Shown: positions 22,637-33,094, counted from the stretch's first letter. The stretch: 64,000 nt of DNA from Enchytraeus crypticus (GCA_905160935.1 CAJHZI010000620.1:1-64000); one strand, 5' to 3'. The notes: generated by a model not told the origin, from the letters alone. Numbers and translations are program-made.

Positions 22637-22770
22637 GGCTGGAGCCAGTGGCGAAGTCGGTATGATACTCGACCGCGGATTAGTATGTGCGGGGTTCAAA
22701 TCCTGTGCTCGCCCGTCACTGACACTGCTTTCGATTGAGGAAACTGACGTTAACCTTAGCTTTATCTTTA
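22637..22770 (+). mobile_element. SINE-A copy, second in tandem
   Basis: GGCTGGAGCCAGTGGCGAAG start, GGTTCAAATCC, then GAGGAAACTGACGTTAACCT end. About 140 bp after the previous copy, same strand. Confidence 0.87.
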
Positions 22771-22774
22771 AATG

Positions 22775-22945
22775 AAATGGCAGGTCCCTGGCAAGTATAA
22801 CAAATTCCTAAATGGAACACAATTTCGTGTTTAGTGTTTTTAGAGATTATTTTCTTTTGGCGTCTTTAGGAGAAGCTCGCTAGGGTTTAAGAGCTGGACC
22901 TTACACACATTATATAACAACATCAACAAAAATGTATGATATTAA
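22775..22945. other. Short spacer, nothing recognised
   Basis: Between SINE copies; no structure seen. Confidence 0.4.
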
Positions 22946-22951
22946 TATATT

Positions 22952-23330
22952 GGTTCCCCGTGTTGTGCTCGGGTGTGCTTGGACCACTGCAGAATTGAGC
23001 AACCGCAAGCAATCTGCCGCGTGTACGTAAGAGGCGATTAAAGGCAGGAGCTGAGGATGGCAAGAGGGGACCCACCTCACCATGAAATATTTTCCCCCAG
23101 GATTAAATGCTAATTAATCCACCAAACTGAGGAAGTCAACGGGAAACCAAATCAGAAGCCACATTTTCCCAAGCTATAGGTTACATATGGTATGGATAAG
23201 GCACATACTTTGAGAAGGGATTATCTTGTTGATCTAAGGAGTGCTCTTATGAAGCGAGAAAGCAAACTTTGAGTATGAATATGTACCTTGGACCTGCCAC
23301 TTGGCAGTGCACTGAAGAAGAATATATTGG
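22952..23330 (+). mobile_element. SINE-B copy, near full length
   Basis: Best copy of the family: GTTCCCCGTGTTGTGCTCGG start, AGAGGCGATTAAAGGCAGGA, ACCCACCTCACCATGAAATA, GAAGTCAACGGGAAACCAAA, and end hairpin CCTGCCACTTGGCAGTGCAC. No clear pol III A and B boxes were recognised, so its origin is uncertain. Confidence 0.82.
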
Positions 23331-23334
23331 TGGC

Positions 23335-23530
23335 TGAGTTGGTAAGTGCGTTAGTAGCGATATGGGATTTCAAGGGCCGTTCCTGAGGTCCTGGGATCAA
23401 TTCTCGGTATGATTGATCAGAGAGTCAAATCTCGGACATTCACCTTTCAGGTTATTCCGGTGCACCTGAAGACTTCAAGAAAAGCCCTTCCGATATCTGA
23501 CCTTGACGTTAAACCCGCATTAAAAGTACA
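23335..23530 (+). mobile_element. Another tRNA-derived SINE
   Basis: TGGCTGAGTTGGTAAGTGCG is box A-like and GGGATCAATTC box B-like; then TCTCGGACATTCACC and TTGACGTTAAACCCGC. Related to SINE-C in the middle (CTCGGACATTCAC) but with a different head. Confidence 0.65.
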
Positions 23531-23938
23531 TTAATAGAACCTTAAGATTAAAAGCTGGGATTCAAATCCAGGTTGAGTTAAAATGGCCATTATCCTGACT
23601 GTTTGCATTTTGCACACGGATGTTTTCTAATAAGTAGTAAAATGCAATTATGCATGCATAATATTAATATAATCTGAAAATCTAGACAGGGTATCACAAT
23701 ACTTTACTGTAAGTCCATTCGTAAATAATTTAATGAAATTGGGTTCTAAAGATATATCCAGAAGCCTTAGGGTTCAAACTAACACATATATCGATCGACA
23801 ATAATTCAATTTTGTAACAGTGTAATATATCAGTTATTCGACTTTATAGGCAATCAAAGGCATCGTCTTAGATATTACAAATAGCCGAAGAAATGTGACT
23901 TTATTCTACTTTATTAGAATTAAAATAATGTATAAATG

Positions 23939-24072
23939 GGCTGAGCCGGTTACTTGTTCGCAAGTTGTTCGACAGCGGATCAGTAGGTTCTGAGTTTATA
24001 TCCAGAACTCTCTTCCCGTCACTGACTTGCTATTGAGCAGGAAACTGACGTTAAACTCGGCCTTAGCCTTAT
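23939..24072 (+). mobile_element. SINE-A-related copy
   Basis: GACAGCGGATCAGTAGGTTC, GAGTTTATATCCAG (worn box B), GCAGGAAACTGACGTTAAAC; a subfamily ending GGCCTTAGCC. Confidence 0.65.
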
Positions 24073-24224
24073 ATATTCGCTATTAGAATGGCAAATATTA
24101 GATTTGCCATCATGAAAATAATCGAAGGTACGATCACTGAAGATTTTCCTTTCACTTCCGTCTTAGCTGAAAAATACACAATATTTAATAAATAGTCATT
24201 TATGAATTAATTATTAAGATTGAG

Positions 24225-24366
24225 AGAAGACGACGAAGATGATGCAGATGACGACGTGGTGTTGATGATGATGGTGTTGTCGTGTTTTGATGCCTGTTGT
24301 GCCGAGTGCATAAGACGTTCCTGACATTGCCTTATGGCCGGGTGTTAAATTCGTATTGATTGATTA
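24225..24366 (+). mobile_element. GAT-rich stretch and CR1/L2-like tail
   Basis: AGAAGACGACGAAGATGATG, then GTTCCTGACATTGCCTTATG and GTTAAATTCGTATTGATTGA. Confidence 0.65.
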
Positions 24367-24532
24367 TAATAATTGCGGTGTCGTATAATTCTGAATAATT
24401 ATATGACACCGCTCTTTGCGAAATGCTATATTAGCGCAACCTGACCTGTACGAGGCAGAGTTATCATTAACAAATGTACACAATCGGTGATATCTGAAAG
24501 ACTACTTCATTAATTTATAATAGCTATATGTT

Positions 24533-24660
24533 AGATTTGAGCCTGCAGTTTGTTGGCACTTTGTACGACAGCGTATCAGTAGGTGCATGGTTCAAATTCA
24601 GATCTCTTCATGTCACTGATTTGCTATTGAAGAGTAAACTGACGTCAAATTTGACCTTTC
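24533..24660 (+). mobile_element. SINE-A-related copy
   Basis: GACAGCGTATCAGTAGGTGC, GGTTCAAATTC, GAGTAAACTGACGTCAAAT; same subfamily as 23939. Confidence 0.68.
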
Positions 24661-24844
24661 CATCTCCATGACGGTGTTTGGGTAAAAAATCACATTCTTT
24701 CAAATTGTTCAGAAAAATATGTAGATGTGAATATTAATTTTGGATACGTATATTAGCCAGCGAGTGAGATGGATAGATAGCGATAAAGAAATAATGGTAA
24801 AGCTTTTTCCAGACTGCTTTACAATGCTAGTTAGATAGAAAGAT

Positions 24845-24886
24845 AGAGAGTGAGAGAGAGAGAGAGAGAGGGATAGATAGATAGAT

Positions 24887-24929
<43 letters not shown>

Positions 24930-24946
24930 ACGAAAGGGACAGGAGG
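24845..24946. repeat. GA dinucleotide array
   Basis: GAGA with GATA block. Confidence 0.95.
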
Positions 24947-25088
24947 GAGCTCAGGAAAGATAAATATATAGTAGTGAATTTTCGTTTATAAGCAATCACA
25001 GATTTTAATGTGGAACTACATTTTGAATGCACAAAACTAAAACTCCTAGAGCCTCTGAGTCTAGGTCCTACCTTCTGCTATATATCTT

Positions 25089-25318
<230 letters not shown>

Positions 25319-25364
25319 TATATTAAGAAGATCTGTAGTAATAGATATATCGAGGCATCATTAC

Positions 25365-25501
25365 GTGCGGGAGGTGGCGGCAGGGTGTATGACATGTCGG
25401 CGAAGTACAAGCAGTCTGTTGATATCTTCTTCCAGCCCGCGGTGTGATGGGATATGTCACACTGATTCTTCTCCAGGCATATCCATGTCTCTAGAAACTC
25501 T
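25365..25501 (-). CDS. Six-Cys module 4, exon B (phase 2-1)
   Basis: Acceptor TATAACTCAG, donor GTAATG. It encodes EFLETWICLEKNQCDIS, then GWKKISTDCLYFADMSY and a proline run TLPPPPA. Longest B exon of the normal type. A truncated second copy of its 5' part and acceptor lies upstream at 25572-25640. Confidence 0.82.
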
Positions 25502-25571
25502 CTGAGTTATAAATACACAATCAATCAATATATGGATCAGTCAATCGATCAATCTATCAATCTATCAATCA

Positions 25572-25640
25572 ATTGATGGGATAGGTCACACTGGTTGTTC
25601 TCCAGGCACATCCATGTCTCTAGAAACTTACTGAGTTATG
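25572..25640 (-). pseudogene. Truncated duplicate of module 4 exon B
   Basis: Repeats the acceptor region and the first about 20 codons of the neighbouring exon B (FLETWMCLENNQCDLSH), then breaks into an AATC-type repeat. No donor follows, so it is probably a dead tandem duplicate. The few differences from the intact exon imply a fairly old duplication. Confidence 0.6.
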
Positions 25641-25679
25641 AATACACGATCAATAAATAAATAGATTAAAAAATTATAA

Positions 25680-25970
25680 TCAATCAATCAGTAATTATTC
25701 AATAATTCAGTGAGTGAGTGAGTGAGTGAGTCAGTCAGTCAATCAGTCAATCAGTCAGTCAGTCAATCAGTCAGTCAGTCAATCAATCAGTCAGTCTGTC
25801 AGTCAGTCAGTCAATCAATCAGTCAGTCTGTCAGTCAGTCAGTCAGTTAGTCAGTCAGGCATTCAATCAGTCAGTCAGTCAATTAGTTATTCAGTCAGGC
25901 AGCCAAGCAGTCTGTCAGGCAATCAGTTAATCGGTCACTCAGTCGATCAATCAATCTCCCACTCAATCAA
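25680..25970. repeat. AGTC/AATC tetranucleotide array
   Basis: About 290 bp; starts as AGTG units at 25710, then AGTC. Confidence 0.95.
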
Positions 25971-26024
25971 CTTGCTTTATATTATATATAAATTTATTGC
26001 ACTAATTTTATTATAAATCATAGT

Positions 26025-26205
26025 AATAGAGGTTTATCGTTCGTTTCCTCATACATGGATGCAGTCAGGGACGTCCCCAAAGTACACATCACTACAGATC
26101 AGTTCACCCAAACCAATCTGCTAAAGAAATGTGCTGAAGAAAAGTATGGTCCTAAACGAAAGGCGGTCCGGTTATGAAAAATGGTCAGGGAAGATCGACT
26201 ATAAT
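26025..26205 (-). mobile_element. CR1/L2-like LINE 3' UTR
   Basis: Plus: CGTTCGTTTCCTCATACATG, CAGGGACGTCCCC, ATCACTACAGATCAGTTCAC, TAAAGAAATGTGCTGA; complement of the 3' UTR at 3290-3420. Confidence 0.8.
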
Positions 26206-26447
26206 GCGTTTCACAGTGAAAGTCAAGGTAAGATATTGAATGCCCAGTCTAAACATGCTGCATCATCATAATGTACCCAGGTGATCATCATTAGGGCAAA
26301 TTAACGAAAATGGTTTTAAATTGCGGTTTCTTCAATTTGTTTTTTTATAGCCGAACCGGCATCGTTTAGGATCTTTTTTCTCTCTTTCAAACAAATGTAT
26401 TTTTAAATTAAATTTATTCGCAGTAGCACTAAATAAATAAATAGCAC

Positions 26448-26672
26448 GGATTATAGTGAAATGGTCAGCAATGTTGATATCTATAAATTTAAATAAAGCA
26501 TGTGTAAACCATTAGGTAATTTAGTCTCTTTTCCTTATTTTAGTCCTTTGAATGCCTGCGATTTTACTCTCAGATCAGCGCGGCCGGTAATCGAACCCAT
26601 GAGAGTTCAATTCACCTCAGGATCTGTCATTTAAAATCACTAACCGCTGTGCTACTGATATAGTCACTTAGC
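26448..26672 (-). mobile_element. SINE-C copy
   Basis: Plus: TATAGTGAAATGGTCAGCAA, GATCAGCGCGGCC, TCGAACCCATGAGAGTTC, CTAACCGCTGTGCTA. Confidence 0.83.
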
Positions 26673-26684
26673 ATGATGATGATG

Positions 26685-26760
26685 TTGATATGATGTGTGA
26701 AGTTGGGACGTCTCTGACATCATTCTTGCATGATGGAACGAACGTTAAAACTTTATTAAT
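26685..26760 (+). mobile_element. CR1/L2-like tail
   Basis: GTGTGAAGTTGGGACGTCTC, CATCATTCTTGCATGATGGA, CGTTAAAACTTTATTAATTA. Confidence 0.75.
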
Positions 26761-26784
26761 TATTATAATTACAGTAACTAATAA

Positions 26785-27052
26785 AGATATAAGGATCGCT
26801 TATAAATGTATTAAGACACAGGGAGAAAGTTGGATAGGACATATTCAACGGGGGGGGGGGGGGGGTCTAAAAAATAACATAATAGAAAGTAGAATGGAAG
26901 GAAATAGAGGCAGATGCAGGCCGAGATTAGGTATGTTAGATGATTTAAGGCCCCCTCATACGTGGACGTGAAGTGGAAAACGGAAGACAGAGAAGAGTAA
27001 AGGCGTTTTATGCCATGGACCTGCCAGTAGGCAGTGCACTAAGAGAGATTAT
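26785..27052 (+). mobile_element. RTE-like LINE 3' end with G homopolymer
   Basis: Encodes GESWIGHIQRGGGGG.., RMEGNRGRCRPRLGMLDDL; a run of about 16 G at 26851-26866. Ends with GGACCTGCCAGTAGGCAGTG and CACTAAGAGAG next to the donor of module 4 exon A. Confidence 0.82.
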
Positions 27053-27065
27053 AATACTCACATAC

Positions 27066-27189
27066 TTGCACAGTTTCTTCATTGTAGGGGTATCACCATT
27101 CACTATCCCCTTGGCGACACTATAGGCAAGATCTGCTGAAAACTTTGAACACTCGTTGCTTTTCTTTATGGTGCAATCTACTCCTTCCT
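27066..27189 (-). CDS. Six-Cys module 4, exon A (phase 1-2)
   Basis: Acceptor TATTGTAG, donor GTATGT. It encodes EGVDCTIKKSNEC (C-x7-C), SKFSADLAYSVAKG and TMKKLC with a split Lys. The 3' end of a plus-strand RTE-like LINE lies within about 20 bp of the donor. Confidence 0.82.
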
Positions 27190-27314
27190 CTACAATACCA
27201 CGTCAAATCCGCGCTAATGCTACCTTCAATGTGACGTATTCCAATAAATTTTCATATGAATATATTTCAGCGAATTAATTTAATAATATGTAAAGCTAAT
27301 GATGGTAATAGATA

Positions 27315-27588
27315 ATACGGGTCTAACGTCCGTTTCCTAATACAAGCATGATGTCAGGGACGTCTTCATACAAGAATGATGTCAGGGACGTCTTCATATA
27401 AGGATGATGTCAGGGACGTCTTCATACAAGAATGATGTCAGGGACGTCTTCATATAAGGATGATGTCAGGGACGTCTTCATATAAGAATGATGTCAGGGA
27501 CGTCTTCATATAAGAATGATATCAGGGACGTCTTCATATAAGGATGATGTCAGGGACGTCTTCATATAAGAATGATGTCAGGGACGGA
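27315..27588. repeat. 28-bp minisatellite grown from a CR1/L2-like tail
   Basis: About nine units containing ATGATGTCAGGGACGTCTTC. The first unit continues GTCTAACGTCCGTTTCCTAA, the complement of the LINE 3' end, so the array derives from that end. Confidence 0.9.
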
Positions 27589-27591
27589 AGC

Positions 27592-27690
27592 AAAGTTACG
27601 GTTAACGTCAGTTTCCTCACTCGAAAGCGATGTCGGTGACGGGCGAGCCCTGGATTTGAACTTACTAATACGCGGTCATGTATCTTTAGT
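27592..27690 (-). mobile_element. SINE-A copy, 5' end damaged
   Basis: Plus: GGTTAACGTCAGTTTCCTCA, GGCGAGCCCTGGATTTGAAC, then TACGCGGTCATGTATC; abuts the minisatellite. Confidence 0.78.
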
Positions 27691-27994
27691 TGGTTATAAC
27701 ATTTATTAATTTAATAACATCCGAATTAATTTCAGTCGATAATTCGTTCATAGGCAGCTATCACCAGTGAAAAATCCAACAATATTTACAATGCACAAAA
27801 AAAAGCAAATAAAAAATGTATCAATATTTATTTCACCTTAAGGCAGTAAATAAATGCATCATAAATGTATACACACACCACGCATCGCAATATATAAGAA
27901 AACATAAAGAATTAGATAAATGCAATTGTGAATCCTAAATAAAGAGTTGATTAGTGTAATTTAATATTATCTATTGTCTTCAAAGTTGACAAAA

Positions 27995-28074
27995 CATAAG
28001 AGGAAAACTGAAAAGATCGACGAGTGGAGGCTCTATATGCAATGGATCTGCCAGTTGGCAGTGCACTAAGAAAT

Positions 28075-28125
<51 letters not shown>

Positions 28126-28160
28126 AAAAGAGAGAAAGAGACAGAAAGAGAGAAGCTGAG
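27995..28160 (+). mobile_element. RTE-like LINE 3' terminus with GA tail
   Basis: GAGTGGAGGCTCTATATGCA, CTGCCAGTTGGCAGTGCACT, then about 90 bp of GAGA. Confidence 0.8.
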
Positions 28161-28161
28161 G

Positions 28162-28312
28162 CGGTAGCATATTGGTATTTAGACCGACTGTGGTCCAGTA
28201 AGTGTAGAGTTCAAACACAACTCTCACCTCGCCACTGACAGTACATTATTAAGCTCTTTCGTCTCTGATATGCCTTCTAGAAACTGAGAAACTGACGTTA
28301 AATTTCATGTTA
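28162..28312 (+). mobile_element. SINE-A-related copy, diverged
   Basis: GTCCAGTAAGTGTAGAGTTC, AAACTGAGAAACTGACGTTA; box B-like GAGTTCAAACAC. Confidence 0.5.
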
Positions 28313-28338
28313 GATCAGGATGGGTTATGAGTGCAAAC

Positions 28339-28451
28339 CTTTAGGCAATTCAGTACACTGCTTCGTGAGGAGTACGTTAATATTCTCTAATTCATACGCA
28401 TATGCATTGCAATTGTTCTTCTTCAGGCAAGGGTAGACGTCCAGATAAACT
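28339..28451 (-). CDS. Six-Cys module 3, exon B (phase 2-1)
   Basis: Acceptor TTGTCTTTAAG, donor GTTTGC. It encodes VYLDVYPCLKKNNC, then 17 residues to KQC and TELPK. The donor is weak, but the length, phase and cysteine spacing match module 1 exon B (Y....CL..NNC). An antisense CR1/L2-like tail starts about 25 bp upstream of the acceptor. Confidence 0.72.
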
Positions 28452-28469
28452 CTTAAAGACAAAATATAT

Positions 28470-28525
28470 AAAGGTTAAACGTCCGTTTCCTCATGCAAGT
28501 ATGATATCAGGGACGTCATAAATAA
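28470..28525 (-). mobile_element. CR1/L2-like tail scrap
   Basis: Plus: GGTTAAACGTCCGTTTCCTC, ATGATATCAGGGACGTC. Confidence 0.72.
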
Positions 28526-28849
28526 ATATATCAAGACTTACAATCAACATAAATCAATCGATATTTGACTGTAAAAATATTTCTCGATTCTAATAAATAA
28601 ACTTAAGGCCTTTTCATTTGTTGTAGGTTTTGGCTAATGAAAATGTAGTATTAGTCTCCTAAGAACGGCGCAAAAAGAAAGTTCCTGACACAGCTTTATA
28701 TGAGGAAAGGCCGTTAAATTGATAATATTTCAAAATTATGTTAAATTATGATTATTATTTTATAAAATCATAATTAACAGCAGCGTCATAAAATAACTAA
28801 CTCAACTATAACATTTACAGATATCCCTTAAAACCCGCAGATTCTGCTC

Positions 28850-29600
28850 GTAACCTGGGTGTAAATTGTTGAATCAAATCTAAACTTTAAACTTATATTT
28901 CAGCAGTCTGTCGTTCTTCTTTTTGCCACATCCGTGAATTACGTCAAATTCATGAATCCCTTGAATTGAATTCCGCCAATGTATTAGCTAATGCGCTTGT
29001 CCATTCTAAACGTGATTACTGAACTCTGCAGAATGATCTACCGAAGACCTCTCTAATTCGTCTCCAACAAGTACAAAAGTCTCTTTCTCGAGTCGTCTGT
29101 AAGGTAAAAATACTCAAATCCTACACCTCTTCTTTTCTTAAGAAACTGCACTGGTTATCAGCCTCCTAACGAATAAAATTCAAGATAGCTTCCTTGACCT
29201 TTAACAGTTTAAATTATGGTAAATCATCCTGTTTAGCTGATCTTTTATCATTCTATAAACCCTCTCGTAGTCTTCGTTCCTCTAGTAAACACCTTCTCAC
29301 TGTACCAAATATTAAACCTGCCATGGGTAGACGCGCCTTCGTGTTTTCTGCTCCTGCAATATGAAACTCTCTGCCACAAGATATTCGATCTTGTAATTGT
29401 ACTGGTACTTTCCTTGGTAAACTAAAAACCCATCCTTTTCCGCCATAGGTCTAAATTTTGACCCGCTTGCCTTGGATCTTGGACTTGCACTCTTTTGATC
29501 TCGCTTGGTGCTTTGACGCCTGTTTGTGTAGAGTCTGCAAGAGACGTCTCTGACATTGCCTTTGACGAGGAATCGGACATTAAATTCTTATTGAATTATT
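28850..29600 (+). mobile_element. CR1/L2-like LINE C-terminal region and 3' UTR
   Basis: LANALVHSKRDY, then LIRLQQVQKSLSRVVCKVK, SFLKKLHWL, FKIASLTFNSLNYGKSSC, LLTVPNIKPAMGRRAFVFSA; stops at two sites. 3' UTR ends GAGGAATCGGACATTAAATT and ATTGATTG. A different subfamily from the element at 1916. Confidence 0.83.
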
Positions 29601-29619
29601 ATTGATTGAATTAGCACCA

Positions 29620-29690
29620 TCATCATCCTTACCATCATCATCATAATCATCATCTTCGTCTTCTTCTTTTTATTATTATTCTTCTACCCT
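29620..29690. repeat. ATC/TTC-rich microsatellite
   Basis: ATCATCATCCTTACCATCAT type repeats. Confidence 0.75.
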
Positions 29691-29928
29691 AGATTACCAA
29701 TTTGATTAGTGTCAGAATTGAGAATAAAATTTCTTCATTCTTCTCTGTCACTCAATTCTATAAAATTCAATCCCATTCTCATATTGAAATTCGTATGTTC
29801 ACTGTTGTGAACACTGTCCGGAAAAGGTAAACAACAATTCTCTTAGAACCTTAACTATTTCGATTGTTGAAAAACCTGATCTACACCTATATACATATTG
29901 GTATATATAGTATATATACGTTATATGT

Positions 29929-29939
<11 letters not shown>

Positions 29940-30011
<72 letters not shown>
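29940..30011. repeat. AT dinucleotide array
   Basis: Pure AT about 40 bp from the donor of module 3 exon A. Confidence 0.97.
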
Positions 30012-30018
<7 letters not shown>

Positions 30019-30048
30019 CACATATTGGTTTTGATTGACAGCTCATAC

Positions 30049-30175
30049 CTGCACATATTGGTTTTGACGATTTTGGCGTAGAAAGTTTCCTGGTTTTTTG
30101 TCCAGGTTTTTTCTATTTCTAGTAGCTCATCGGTGCATTTGGCTATTTCATAATCGCCGCACACTATCGTTGCAT
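30049..30175 (-). CDS. Six-Cys module 3, exon A (phase 1-2)
   Basis: Acceptor CCACCGCAG, donor GTATGA. It encodes ATIVCGDYEIAKC (C-x7-C), then TDELLEIEKTWTKNQE, TFYAKIVKTNMC with a split Arg. A short piece of the exon 3' end is duplicated just downstream of the donor (30018-30035), before a long AT array. Confidence 0.82.
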
Positions 30176-30189
30176 CTGCGGTGGTCTTC

Positions 30190-30545
30190 TCTTTAAAATA
30201 TTAAAAAAATATTAATTTTAAACATAAAAAATGCACAGAGCCTCGAGTAACAATGCATGAGAGGTTAAATACTCTATATTTAAGATTTAAAAAGAGAGAT
30301 TAATAGAGAGCGGCGAGAGATAGGAGATTAGAGACTTAACAGTTTCAACCAAACTATTTACGATTTGGTTTTGGTTTTAAGTATGACAAACGCAATTGCT
30401 ACATAATTTCATGCTTATGAAGTTGATGATTTCTACGTTATCTCCATATCACTCTTTCTATGACTGTTTTAAAGTATTGTTTAGTCGTTGAGTTTGAAGA
30501 ATATTGCTTCTAGAGCTGATAACAAGAAACCCCCCCCCAACACCG
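30190..30545. other. Intron sequence, nothing recognised
   Basis: No array or repeat family apart from a C run at 30531-30538. Confidence 0.45.
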
Positions 30546-30549
30546 TCGG

Positions 30550-30930
30550 AGAGGGGAAATGGCGTAACGGTTAGAGTGTTCGCCTCGGCTGCAAGTGGCC
30601 TGGGTTCAAAGCTCAGGTCAGTCAATACTCAACCCACTGCACGTAAGCATTGGTTCAACGTACATAACTCAGTACGTGCTCAGCCGAAATATTTCACTTT
30701 ACAAACATGAATATTGTCGGCAGAATACAACCTACCTGTCGACCGAATTTCACAGCTGACTTAAAGAATCTCGTGTGATGTCTAACCGATGGTCGAACTA
30801 TAGAGACAAAGGCTAAGAATAACAGTTGGATTTTCATTGAAACTTGTGGTCACTCGAACTTTCAAGATGGCCACCCATCCAAATACTAACCGGGCCCGCT
30901 GAAGTCTAACTTAAGACACTCTCTCTTGCA
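30550..30930 (+). mobile_element. tRNA-headed repeat with a 5S-like segment
   Basis: TGGCGTAACGGTTAGAGTG and GGTTCAAAGCT look like pol III A and B boxes. At 30850-30920 the minus strand reads CGGGCCCGGTTAGTATTTGG and ATGGGTGGCCATC, resembling internal 5S rRNA. Whether the two parts are one element is unclear. Confidence 0.55.
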
Positions 30931-31136
30931 CTAAGAGAGACACTTCTGTCATTGTTTCTAATCTCTAACTCCCAATGAGCATCAGCAGGAAGAGGATTAA
31001 ATTAAGTAATAAACGTAAAAATTAAAGTGCATAAAGAAATCAAATATATTATATAATAACTTCTATGCACTTAGTTCATTCGTGGTTGATACTATATGCA
31101 TTTTTACAGTTAATTATGGTGTTTTTGCACAAATGC

Positions 31137-31671
31137 AAAGAATAGGCTCGTTGTTCTTGGTATAACATATATCAACAGACTGTCAGGTTCGACTCAGTGA
31201 TAATTTCATCCGGGGTGGTAGACCTGCCCTCAGATTTTCCTCCCATCTCGCTCTTCACCAACTCCGATATCATAGAAAATTGCTCCCAACCAATCAGCTG
31301 AATGATGATGGTTACGTTCAACCCACGGCTGACCTGCTCTCACCGTTCTACGTCAACCGTCCGTTCAGTCTGGAGATCAATGCTCTGATACAGCCTCTTG
31401 GTAGAGCTCAGTCTGCTCCCACGAAATCTGATCAGCAGCTGTTTGGTCTTCCACTGCTACATCAACAGCAGCCTGATGCTGCTGGAACGAGGCGGGAGCG
31501 CAGCAGTCAGCTGATTGGTGGGGAGCAATTTTCTATGATATCGGAGTTGGTGAAGAGCGAGATGGGAGGGAAATCTGAGGGCAGGTCTACCACCCCGGAT
31601 GAAATTATCACTGAGTCGAACCTGACAGTCTGTTGACATATGTTATACCAAGAACAACGAGCCTATTCTTT
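31137..31671. mobile_element. Fold-back element with long inverted arms and GC-richer core
   Basis: Left arm about 31137-31300 and right arm about 31505-31671 are near-identical in inverted orientation (about 165 bp, very few differences). The roughly 200-bp core is open in one frame (DLLSPFYVNRPFSLEINALI, then LLHQQQPDAAGTRRERS) and not recognisable. AATAACTTCTAT occurs at about 31055-31066 and again right after the element at 31673-31684, a possible target duplication that would add about 70 bp on the left. Confidence 0.75.
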
Positions 31672-31689
31672 AAATAACTTCTATTAAAC

Positions 31690-32430
31690 TTCCAAATATT
31701 GTGCTAAATTCATTATATTATGGAGGATTCTTTACTGACATAGATCACATAAGTGTAATATTAGAAATGAAAGAAAACAACATACATTACTTCAGCAATA
31801 ATAATAAATTAAATCACCTAGGTAAAAAATATATTAATAAATAGATGTCTGAAAACACAATAATAGCAGAAAATTATATGGAGATATTAGAAACAAAATT
31901 TGAACATATAATAACGATTTTAAATGGAAGAATTTAAACCTAAGTATCATAATACAGGAATCAGGAAATCAAGTTTTATGATTAAATAACTTAAAGAAAT
32001 CTTCAAACAATAGTGAAGTGATAAAACCTCTAAACAACAGAAAGACACACGGGTGCTCACTTTATCACTTCAAAAGCTTAGAAATTGGAAATTAACATTA
32101 ACTGATTAAGCTTCAAGTATAATTTAAGCGATAGCGTTGATCTAATTTATTATATTGGCGCAATATTCCACTCGTGATTCAAATAGAAATACCATTAATA
32201 GAGTTTAATTCATGGAACTCATTGACTTATATCCAGGGTGCTCACACACCACGAGGGTGTCAGAAACAGCGGGTGTCTAAAAGCACACCAAAATGCTTAA
32301 AGTACAACAAACTAAACCCTGGAGGATATTTAGTTTAAACCTGTGATATGTGATCTAATATACGACAAACATATGAAGAGTTACTTAGATAGTTTTATGA
32401 AGTTGCTTTAGTTCAGTATCTCAAATGCTT
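31690..32430. other. Intron sequence, nothing recognised
   Basis: AT-rich, no array or family seen. Confidence 0.45.
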
Positions 32431-32439
32431 ACGGGTTAG

Positions 32440-32625
32440 ATGCGTCAGGTAATAGTATGAAGTTTTAAATGACAGATCCCCTGAGGTGAATTGAACTCTC
32501 GTGGGTTCAATTCCCGGCCGCGCTAGTCTGAGAGTAAAATCTCGGACATTCACTGGACTGATTACACTGAAAGTTGACTAAATTGCCTAGCGGTTTAAAC
32601 ATGTGACATTAAATGTGATATACAT
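32440..32625 (+). mobile_element. SINE-C copy
   Basis: GTATGAAGTTTTAAATGACA, GGTGAATTGAACTCTCGTGG, GGTTCAATTCCC (box B), CTCGGACATTCACTGGAC. Confidence 0.83.
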
Positions 32626-32952
32626 TAGCAAGGGTTGTCATGTCACAATAGAGTATACAGCGAGTTATTTATTGGTGTCAAATAAACATTAGCTTATATA
32701 AATTTCAAATTAAAACTTGAATATTGCAGTGGAAGTTTCATTAATTAACCGAACGATCTATTTGTTGGGGAATCGAGTGGGCAACAGTTAGCAAGCCCTG
32801 ATTTGCATGTAAACATTCATAACAACATTTAGAGTGCTACTATCATCAATGACAACATTGAGCGCTATCCAGCCAAATCCAAGTCAGCAAGCAAACGGAT
32901 GGCTCCAAAAGATTCAAATTCAAAAATTAAGAAAAAACAGTCAAAAATGCTG

Positions 32953-33085
32953 GTCAAGTTAATGTTAACGTCAGTTTCCTCATTCGAAAGCGATGTCAGT
33001 GACGGACGAGCCCAGGATTTGAACCCCGCACGTACTGCTCCGCGGTCGAATATCTTACCGACATCGCCACTTGCTCCAGCCAGTG
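32953..33085 (-). mobile_element. SINE-A copy
   Basis: Plus: ATGTTAACGTCAGTTTCCTC, GGATTTGAACCCCGCACG, CTCCGCGGTCGAATATCTTA, GACATCGCCACTTGCTCCAG. Confidence 0.87.
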
Positions 33086-33094
33086 ATGATGATA

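Noticed and set aside
12764-22770. tRNA genes at box A/box B motifs
   Set aside because: The motifs sit in repeated SINE copies; no cloverleaf with acceptor stem pairing was found.
27315-27588. CRISPR-like array of 28-bp repeats
   Set aside because: Units are contiguous without unique spacers and derive from a LINE 3' end in a eukaryotic genome.
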